NCBI GenBank assembly: GCA_958296405.1
Contig: OY282519.1
Span: 2,402,132-2,466,131, forward strand
Source of the DNA: an uncultured Pseudomonadales bacterium
GTDB lineage: Bacteria; Pseudomonadota; Gammaproteobacteria; Pseudomonadales; Azotimanducaceae
Length of the DNA: 64,000 nucleotides
Direction: 5' to 3'
The notes below the pieces were generated by a model that was not told where the DNA came from, ran no database searches, and worked only from the letters and a program-made list of their open reading frames with translations. Shown in pieces: positions 57,797-64,000 of this stretch. Within the stretch, counting starts at the first letter, position 1; every line of letters starts with the position of its first letter. A program made the translations under genes and the position numbers.

Positions 57797-59251
57797 ATGA
57801 ACGCCCGAGAAATCCGTGCGAGCCTCGCGCATCCGGTGATCGATTCAGACGCGCATTGGCTGGAGTTTGGGCCGCTGCTGCACGAGCGCATCGCCAAAAT
57901 CGCTGGCCGGCAGGTGGCCGGGTGCTTCGATGGGTTGGCGAGCCTCATTGGCGCTGGGCAGCGGCTTGGCGCGGCGGGTCGGCGCCACCATCGCGTGGCG
58001 CATCCGGGCTTCTGGCAGTTGCCGATGGCGCACACGCGGGATCGCGCCACGGCCATGATGCCGGGGCTGCTCTACGAGCGCTTGGACGAACTGGGCCTCG
58101 ATTTCTGCGTGATGTATCCCACCGGCGCGGCGGTCGTCACGGGTGATGACGAACTGCGTCGCAAGGCCATGCGCGCCTTCAATCGCTTCTCGGCGGAGCA
58201 CTTCGCGGATTACGCGGATCGCCTCACGCCGGTGGCGATCATCGGCGCCGGGACGCCGGACGAGGCGATTGAGGACCTCGAGTACGCCGTGCTCGAACTG
58301 GGCATGAAGGCCACTCTGTTCTCGGCGATGATTCCGCGTCCGGTGCCGTCTGCCCAAGATGGCGACGAAAACGCGGCCAAGCTGGGCTATTGGTATGACG
58401 TGTTGGGCATGGACAGCATCCATGACTATGACCCGCTGTGGCAGCGCTGCGTTGAGCTCGGCATCGCGCCGACGTTCCACTCCGCTGGGCGCGGCTATGC
58501 GCTGCGCCGCTCGCCATCCAACTTCACTTACAACCACATCGGCCACTTCGCCTCCACCGCAGAGGCCATCTGCAAAGCCATGTTTCTAGGCGGCGTGACG
58601 CGGCGCTTCCCCACGCTGAAAATGGCGTTCTTGGAGGGCGGCGTCAGCTACGCCTGCCAACTCTTTGCAGACCTCATCGGCCATTGGAACATCCGCAATC
58701 CCAAGGCGCTTGAAGTGGTGAACCCAGCCCATCTCGACCATGAAGGCCTCATTGAACTCGCCCGCAAGTACGGCCCGCCAGACATGGCCCCGCTGATGAC
58801 TGACCGCAACGCAGCCTTGTACGCGGCGATGGATCCAGAAACTTCCGTGCATACCGGCGGTGAAGCGAACTTGGATGATTTCGCGGCCTGCCAGATCGAG
58901 CATGTCGAAGACTTCAAGGCGTTGTTCTCGAACTTCTACTTCGGCTGCGAAGCGGATGACCGCACGAACGCTTGGGCGTTCGATCAGCGCGTGAATCCAC
59001 TCGGCACCCGCATCAATGCGCTCTTCAGCTCAGACATTGGCCACTTCGACGTGCCGGACATGGCAGCGGTGCTGGAGGAGGCTTGGGAGCTGGTGGACGA
59101 TGGGCTGATGACGTCGGCAGATTTCAAGGCGTTCACGTTCGACAACCCCGCCCACTTCTGGGCTGCCGGCAACCCGGATTTCTTCAAGGGCACCGTGGTG
59201 GAGCACGAGGTGGATGCGCTGTTGGGTGGAGCCGAGATCGCAGCCGGCTAA
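57797..59251 (+). CDS. Amidohydrolase family (amidohydrolase_2) protein
   Basis: 484 residues from ATG 57797 after AGGAGGAGG. The DSDAHW motif near the start supplies the first metal-site histidine, YNHIGHFAST and FLEGGVSYACQL lie in the middle of the barrel, and FSSDIGHFDVPDM near the end supplies the late Asp. The TIM-barrel family includes decarboxylases and hydrolases such as ACMSD and 2-pyrone dicarboxylate lactonase; the substrate cannot be read. Relatives are common in the catabolic gene sets of uncultured marine bacteria (recall, not searched). It lies 95 bases downstream of cas2. Confidence 0.85.
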   Translation: MNAREIRASLAHPVIDSDAHWLEFGPLLHERIAKIAGRQVAGCFDGLASLIGAGQRLGAAGRRHHRVAHPGFWQLPMAHTRDRATAMMPGLLYERLDELGLDFCVMYPTGAAVVTGDDELRRKAMRAFNRFSAEHFADYADRLTPVAIIGAGTPDEAIEDLEYAVLELGMKATLFSAMIPRPVPSAQDGDENAAKLGYWYDVLGMDSIHDYDPLWQRCVELGIAPTFHSAGRGYALRRSPSNFTYNHIGHFASTAEAICKAMFLGGVTRRFPTLKMAFLEGGVSYACQLFADLIGHWNIRNPKALEVVNPAHLDHEGLIELARKYGPPDMAPLMTDRNAALYAAMDPETSVHTGGEANLDDFAACQIEHVEDFKALFSNFYFGCEADDRTNAWAFDQRVNPLGTRINALFSSDIGHFDVPDMAAVLEEAWELVDDGLMTSADFKAFTFDNPAHFWAAGNPDFFKGTVVEHEVDALLGGAEIAAG

Positions 59252-59390
59252 GCGTCGGCCATCCGCCGGCGCCGCGGCTCGGGCAATCTAGGGAGGTGCT
59301 AAGCCGCGAGCGCACCCGTTCATTGCTGCGCGGTGGCTCGAGCGTTGGCCGAGCCGCCCGTGGAACGCCTCGAAACCGCTGCCCTTCCGC

Positions 59391-60221
59391 TCACTGCCGC
59401 GGCGTTTCGCCCCGCGAGCGCAGCCACTCCACCGCGGCCATGAAGGTCATGGCGAAGATGATGAGGATCGCCGCCACGGCAAGGATCGCCGGGCTGATCT
59501 GTTCGCGCAGCCCAGTCCACATCTGCCGCGGGATGGTGCGCTGTTCGATGCCGCCCATGAACAGCACCGTCACCACCTCGTCGAATGAAGCGGCGAACGC
59601 AAACAGCGCCCCGGAGGCGACGCCCGGCGCGATGATGGGCAGTTGGACGCGCCGGAACGCCGTCAATGGCCCAGCGCCCAAGCTCGCCGCGGCGCGCATG
59701 AGGTTGGGGTCGAACCCAGCGAGGGTGGCTGTCACGGTGATCACCACGAACGGCGTGCCGAGGGCCGCGTGGGCGAGGATGAGCCCCACATGCGTGTGCG
59801 ACAGGCCCAGCCGCGAGTAGAAGAAGAACATGCCGGCGGCGGCGATGATGATGGGCGTGACCATGGGCGAAATGAGAATGCCCATCACCAGCGAGCGCGC
59901 CGGCATGGCTGGATTGGCTAAACCCAACGCGGCCAGCGAGCCAAGCACCGTGGCCAGGAGCGTCGCGCATACGCCGATGGCGAAGCTGTTGACGAGCGCC
60001 CGCTGCCACTGCGCGTCCGTCACCACGCTCTCGTACCAGCGCAGAGAGAAGGCTTCTGGGTCCAACTGCAACATGCCCGGCGTGAACGTGAAGTAAGGCT
60101 CCGCGTTGAAACTCAGCGGCACGATGACGAGGATTGGCGCAATGAGGAAGACGAACACCGCGCTGCACAGGGCGCGATGCAGGACACGGCTCACGCGCTC
60201 GCGGCGCTCGATGAAGCTCAT
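59391..60221 (-). CDS. ABC transporter permease, PotC-like (spermidine/putrescine type)
   Basis: 276 residues from ATG 60221 behind a GGAGG site. Six hydrophobic segments include AVFVFLIAPILVIVPLSF and GILISPMVTPIIIAAAGMFF. The EAA-type cytoplasmic loop, AASLGAGPLTAFRRVQLPII, contacts the ATPase. It matches the second permease of polyamine or opine-type uptake systems, which normally sits beside PotA, PotB and PotD; none is present here. It converges with the amidohydrolase and diverges from the M20 gene. Confidence 0.88.
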   Translation of the reverse strand: MSFIERRERVSRVLHRALCSAVFVFLIAPILVIVPLSFNAEPYFTFTPGMLQLDPEAFSLRWYESVVTDAQWQRALVNSFAIGVCATLLATVLGSLAALGLANPAMPARSLVMGILISPMVTPIIIAAAGMFFFYSRLGLSHTHVGLILAHAALGTPFVVITVTATLAGFDPNLMRAAASLGAGPLTAFRRVQLPIIAPGVASGALFAFAASFDEVVTVLFMGGIEQRTIPRQMWTGLREQISPAILAVAAILIIFAMTFMAAVEWLRSRGETPRQ

Positions 60222-60486
60222 GCGGCCTCCTAGGCTTGGCCAGTCGCCAGAGCGCCGGCGTCGCGATGCGAACCGTCGCGTTGGCACCGGATTCTAGCGA
60301 ACCCGCGCGATGGGCAGACAACCGTTGTGCGCATCGAGCGCGTGAAGGCTGCCGCGATGTCCACTTGCACCGCCGCTTCCGCCAGAATAGCGGCCTTTTG
60401 AGACGGCGGGCGCAATGCTAAACACCATTTCGAGAACCGTTGACGGGCCATTTCCACATCGCCGGCCGCGCCGCCAAGGCGCAATC

Positions 60487-61962
60487 GTGGCGGGTGTGCG
60501 CAAGTGTTGCCGCCAAAGCGCATTGGCGTTGCTGGGCTTGGCCGGGGCCAGCGCTCTCGGCGCTGAACTCGCCCCAGACGACACGGCGGTGGCGCGTGGC
60601 GCGGCGCCGGCGGTGGAGCGAGTGGAGGGCTACCGACAGCGCGCCATTGCAATGGCGGACGACATCTGGGGGTTCGCGGAACTTGGCTATCAGGAGGAGC
60701 GCAGCGCCGAGCGTTTGGCGGATTTCCTCCAGGCGCAGGGCTTTGCCGTGGTGCGGGGCGTTGCCGACATGCCCACGGCGTTTGTGGCCGTGCGGGGCAC
60801 CGGCTCGCCCGTCATCGCCGTGCTCGCCGAGTTCGACGCGCTGCCCGGCCTCTCCCAAGCGGCGCAGCCAGAGCGGATGCCGCGCACTCCGGGCGGCGCC
60901 GGCCATGCCTGCGGCCATCACCTTTTTGGCAGCGCGTCCGCCGTGGCGGCCGCGGCCCTCGCAGATTGGCTGGCCGCCACCGGCCGCCCGGGCGAGGTGC
61001 GGGTGTATGGCGCGCCGGCGGAGGAAGGCGGTTCGGGCAAGGTCTACATGACGCGCGCTGGGTTGTTCGATGATGTGGACGTGGCGCTGCACTGGCACCC
61101 GAGCGACCGCAACGACGCGTCGGCTTCGAGCAGCACGGCGAACAAGTCTGCGCGGTTTCGCTTTCAGGGCAGGGCGGCGCACGCGGCCTCAGCCCCAGCG
61201 CAGGGCCGCTCAGCGCTTGATGGGGTGGAGGCCATGAACTTCATGGTGAACCTCATGCGCGAGCATGTGCCGTCGGACGCGCGGATGCACTATGTCATCA
61301 CCGAGGGCGGCGCCGCGCCGAACATCGTGCCGGAGACGGCGGAGGTCTACTACTACGTTCGCCATCCGCGCGTGGAGGTCGCCGCAGCTCTGTTCGAGCG
61401 CGTGGTGGCGGCCGCGGAAGCTGCCGCCCTCGGCACCGGCACCGCCATGTCCTACGAAGTCATGCATGGCAACTATCCGGTGTTGCGCAACGACGCGCTG
61501 GCGCAGTTGATCGACGGCCATCTGCGCGCTTTGGGCGGTGTCGCTTACACGCCCGCCGAGCGCGCCTTTGCGGAGGCGATCCGCGAGACATTGGTGGGGC
61601 CGCCGCGCCGGGCGCTGGGCAGCGAGGCGGAAGTGCAGCCGTTTGAGTTCAAGCAGGGCATGGGTTCCACCGATGTGGGGGACGTAAGCTGGAACGTTCC
61701 CACCGGCGGTTTCCGCACCGCAACTTGGCCGCCCGGCACGCCAGCCCACAGTTGGCAGGCCGTGGCTGCCGGCGGCATGAGCATCGGCCACAAGGGCATG
61801 ATGCTGGCTGCGCGCGCAATCGCGGCAACGGGCGCTGCGCTGTTCCTTGAGCCGCGCCACATCGAAGCGGCGCGGGCGGAGTTCGAACGCCGCCGCGGCG
61901 CTGATTTTGAGTACGCGCCCTTGCTTGGCGACCGGGCGCCGCCGCTGGACTATCGGCGATGA
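60487..61962 (+). CDS. M20-family metallopeptidase/amidohydrolase, exported (AbgB-like)
   Basis: The frame is open from ATG 60415, but the signal peptide (RKCCRQSALALLGLAGASALGA) fits a start at GTG 60487 or 60496. Motifs are VIAVLAEFDALPGLSQ and GHACGHHLFG (M20 metal ligands; the first His position reads as EFDALPG), APAEEGGSGK (catalytic and metal Glu), and the dimerisation domain GRAAHAASAPAQGRSALDGV. These match aminobenzoyl-glutamate utilisation (AbgB) and related amidohydrolases. It probably hydrolyses an N-acyl or peptide bond in the periplasm. It ends overlapping the next gene by four bases (ATGA). Confidence 0.85.
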   Translation: MAGVRKCCRQSALALLGLAGASALGAELAPDDTAVARGAAPAVERVEGYRQRAIAMADDIWGFAELGYQEERSAERLADFLQAQGFAVVRGVADMPTAFVAVRGTGSPVIAVLAEFDALPGLSQAAQPERMPRTPGGAGHACGHHLFGSASAVAAAALADWLAATGRPGEVRVYGAPAEEGGSGKVYMTRAGLFDDVDVALHWHPSDRNDASASSSTANKSARFRFQGRAAHAASAPAQGRSALDGVEAMNFMVNLMREHVPSDARMHYVITEGGAAPNIVPETAEVYYYVRHPRVEVAAALFERVVAAAEAAALGTGTAMSYEVMHGNYPVLRNDALAQLIDGHLRALGGVAYTPAERAFAEAIRETLVGPPRRALGSEAEVQPFEFKQGMGSTDVGDVSWNVPTGGFRTATWPPGTPAHSWQAVAAGGMSIGHKGMMLAARAIAATGAALFLEPRHIEAARAEFERRRGADFEYAPLLGDRAPPLDYRR

Positions 61963-62816
61963 AGGAACGCATCCTGCTCCTGCACCCCGGCGCGATGGGT
62001 GCCTCCGTGGGCGCTGCCTTGCACGGCAATGGGCATGTCGTCCGCTGGCTGCCGGCGGGCCGCAGCGCCGCCACCGCTAGCCGCGCTCAGGATGCCGGCT
62101 TGGTTGCGGCGGAGACGCTTGCTGGGGCGCTCGCAGAGGTGGAGGCCGTCATCTCCGTGTGCCCGCCCCATGCCGCGCTGGAAGTCGCCGCGGCGGTGGC
62201 GGGGCAGGGCTTCGCCGGCCTCTACGTCGATGCCAATGCCGTGTCGCCGGCCACCGCCACGCGCATTGCCGGCGTTGTTGGCGCCGGCTTCGTGGATGGC
62301 GGCATCATCGGGCCGCCGGCTTGGCGCGCGGGATTGACGCGGCTCTATGTGAGCGGCGAGGAAGCCTCGCGGGTGGCGGGTTGGTTCGAGGGTTCGCCCC
62401 TCGATGCGCGCGTGGTCACGGGCTCCGCATCGGCGCTCAAGATGTGCTACGCCGCTTACACGAAGGGCAGCACCGCCCTGTTGCTCGCCATCCGCGCGTT
62501 GGCGGAGCAAGCGGGCGTCAGCGCGGCGCTCCGAGCGGAGTGGGACATCTCGCAGCCGGGTCTTGGAGACCGCAGCGAGCGCTCGGCCGCAGCCGCTGGC
62601 GCCAAGGCGTGGCGCTTTGCCGGCGAGATGCGGGAGATCGCGGCGACATTTGCGGCGGCGGGGCTGCCGGATGGCTTTCATCTCGCGGCAGCCGAGACGT
62701 ACCACCGCTTGGCGCCGCTGAAAGATGCCCGGCAAGTGGACATGAAGGCGGCGCTGGCACTGCTTGCCGGCGGCGGCGCGGGCGACGAGGGCGCTGCGGC
62801 AGCGGATGGCCCCTGA
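61959..62816 (+). CDS. NAD(P)-dependent oxidoreductase, 3-hydroxyisobutyrate dehydrogenase-like (DUF1932)
   Basis: 285 residues. The N-terminal Rossmann fold opens ILLLHPGAMGASVGAALHGN with a G-x2-G-x3-G-type loop, and the segment VDANAVSPATATRIAG is the substrate-binding part of the beta-hydroxyacid dehydrogenase family. The conserved Lys lies in SASALKMCYAAYTKGSTALL, the DUF1932-type C-terminal helical domain. The substrate is unknown. It starts inside the stop of the M20 gene, so the two may act on one pathway. Confidence 0.85.
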   Translation: MKERILLLHPGAMGASVGAALHGNGHVVRWLPAGRSAATASRAQDAGLVAAETLAGALAEVEAVISVCPPHAALEVAAAVAGQGFAGLYVDANAVSPATATRIAGVVGAGFVDGGIIGPPAWRAGLTRLYVSGEEASRVAGWFEGSPLDARVVTGSASALKMCYAAYTKGSTALLLAIRALAEQAGVSAALRAEWDISQPGLGDRSERSAAAAGAKAWRFAGEMREIAATFAAAGLPDGFHLAAAETYHRLAPLKDARQVDMKAALALLAGGGAGDEGAAAADGP

Positions 62817-62833
62817 ACCGCACTGCCAACGGG

Positions 62834-62860
62834 TTAGAATCCGCCCCGACGGATAGGAGG
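62834..62860 (+). promoter_or_regulatory. Candidate -10 box and ribosome binding site before the redoxin/cytochrome gene
   Basis: TAGAAT at 62834-62839 lies in GGGTTAGAATCC, a plausible -10 box without a clear -35. A strong TAGGAGG at 62854-62860 sits six bases before the ATG. The ribosome site is sure; the promoter is tentative. Confidence 0.4.
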
Positions 62861-62866
62861 AATGTC

Positions 62867-64000
62867 ATGAGAACAACAGTGGCCTTGGCCTTGATCTGCG
62901 CCGGCCTCAGCGCCCAAGCGGCGCGGGTCGACAATTTCTCGCTGCTGGATCAGCACGGCGCGGCCCATGAGCTCTACTACTACTCAGACGCCGCCGCCAT
63001 CGTGCTCATCGTGCAGGGCAATGGTTGCCCGATCGTGCGCAACGCCTTGGCGGATTACCGCGCCGTCAGCGACGCGTACGCCGCGCGTGGCGTGGTGTTC
63101 CTGATGATCAACGCCAACTTGCAGGACAACCGCGCAGCCATCGCCGAGGAGGCCGCGGAGTGGGACATCCCGTACCCCATCTTGGTGGATGAGACGCAGC
63201 TAGTGGGCGAATCCCTTGGCCTCACGCGCACCGCGGAAGTGCTCGTCATCGACCCGCAGGGTTGGCGCATCGCTTATCGCGGCGCCGTCAACGATCGGCT
63301 GGCCTACGAACGGCAAAAGGCCGTGGCCGAGAAGCACTATTTGCGCGACGCGCTCGATGCCGTGCTGGCCGGCGCCGAAACCACGCTCGCCGGCCAACCG
63401 GCGATCGGCTGCCTGATGAACCTGCCCGGCAAGGCCGCAGACCACTCCCAGATCTCCTACGCAGACACCATCGCGCCCCTCCTGCAGGACAACTGCGTCG
63501 AGTGCCACCGCAGCGGCGGCATCGCGCCATGGGCGATGACCAGCCACGCCATGGTGCATGGCTTCGCACCCATGATCCGCGAAGTGATCCGCACCCGTCG
63601 CATGCCGCCTTGGCATGCAGACCCACATGTCGGCCATTGGCAGAACGATCGGGCGCTCACCGTTGCGGAGCGGCAAACGCTTGTGCATTGGATTGAGGCC
63701 GGCGCGCCCCGCGGCGACGGGGCAGATCCGTTGGCAGAGGCCGCGGCGCCGGCGCCGACTTGGGCGCTGGGCGAGCCGGATGTGCTCATCGACATTCCGG
63801 CGTTCGACGTGGCGGCGTCTGGAGTGGTGGACTATCAGTTTCAGGTCGTCGCGAATCCGCTGGACCGGGACGTTTGGGTGCGCGCGATGGCCGTGCAGCC
63901 CGGCGTCACGGAAGTCGTCCACCATGTGTTGGTCGGCACCACCGACGTTGGAGCGCCGGCTGCGTATTCGAACGAGAGCCTGATGAACAACTATCTCGGC
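62867..64000 (+). CDS. Exported redoxin and cytochrome c-motif protein, 3' truncated by window edge
   Basis: 378 codons are visible and the frame continues past the right edge. The signal peptide MRTTVALALICAGLSAQAA is followed by a thioredoxin/AhpC-like domain with NGCPIVRN, which holds a single Cys where peroxiredoxin-like proteins have CxxC. From about residue 195, ISYADTIAPLLQDNCVECHR is a c-type haem CxxCH motif with the linker common in cytochromes fused to monooxygenase domains. The last part (VTEVVHHVLV) resembles the copper type II ascorbate-dependent monooxygenase N-domain. It is probably a periplasmic oxidative enzyme; its exact reaction is unknown. Confidence 0.85.
   Translation, partial: MRTTVALALICAGLSAQAARVDNFSLLDQHGAAHELYYYSDAAAIVLIVQGNGCPIVRNALADYRAVSDAYAARGVVFLMINANLQDNRAAIAEEAAEWDIPYPILVDETQLVGESLGLTRTAEVLVIDPQGWRIAYRGAVNDRLAYERQKAVAEKHYLRDALDAVLAGAETTLAGQPAIGCLMNLPGKAADHSQISYADTIAPLLQDNCVECHRSGGIAPWAMTSHAMVHGFAPMIREVIRTRRMPPWHADPHVGHWQNDRALTVAERQTLVHWIEAGAPRGDGADPLAEAAAPAPTWALGEPDVLIDIPAFDVAASGVVDYQFQVVANPLDRDVWVRAMAVQPGVTEVVHHVLVGTTDVGAPAAYSNESLMNNYLG

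Overview
This is a high-GC bacterial chromosome segment, most likely from an uncultivated gammaproteobacterium. The housekeeping cluster infC-rpmI-rplT-pheS-pheT-ihfA-merR, with an IHF-alpha subunit and an infC gene starting on ATC, points that way. The lineage is inferred from gene order and protein character; no search was run. Both edges cut through genes.

Region 1 (1-18.95 kb) is a defence island read entirely on the + strand. It holds the end of an AAA-ATPase/PD-(D/E)XK protein and a 2119-residue Avs-like STAND NTPase with an N-terminal Cap4-like nuclease. A tightly packed run follows: an unknown gene, a DUF1156 adenine methylase, and a ubiquitin-like module (multiubiquitin-domain protein, cysteine-free E2-like protein, JAB-E1 fusion, DUF6527-like cysteine protein). 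The run ends with an OLD-type ATPase and a PLD-SNF2 helicase. Several genes in the run overlap by 4-17 bases, so methylation, Ubl conjugation and helicase/nuclease parts may act together.

Region 2 (18.95-21 kb) is a transposon graveyard: an IS481-family element sits in the terminal repeat of an IS5-family remnant, which abuts a truncated formylglycine-generating-enzyme-like gene. Region 3 (21-34.3 kb) carries a giant secreted BNR/LRR protein, a GNAT acetyltransferase, uvrB, a dienoyl-CoA isomerase-like crotonase, a luciferase-like monooxygenase, a membrane nucleotide-sugar dehydratase, tRNA-Val(GAC) and a second, intact IS481-family element. Region 4 (34.3-39.8 kb) is the translation/pheST operon.

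Region 5 (39.8-57.7 kb) is a complete type I-U (I-G) CRISPR-Cas system: leader, a 74-repeat array, then cas3 (C-terminal HD), cas8/csb3, csb1, csb2, a cas4-cas1 fusion and cas2. Two near-identical IS630-family elements sit at the same TA in the hairpin loop of two different repeats. The base just after the 36-nt repeat comes in long runs along the array, a record of how repeats were copied during spacer acquisition. Decayed IS481 ends bracket the array. Region 6 (57.7-64 kb) holds an amidohydrolase, a lone PotC-like permease, an M20 peptidase, an NAD-dependent oxidoreductase and the start of a redoxin/cytochrome c-type protein.
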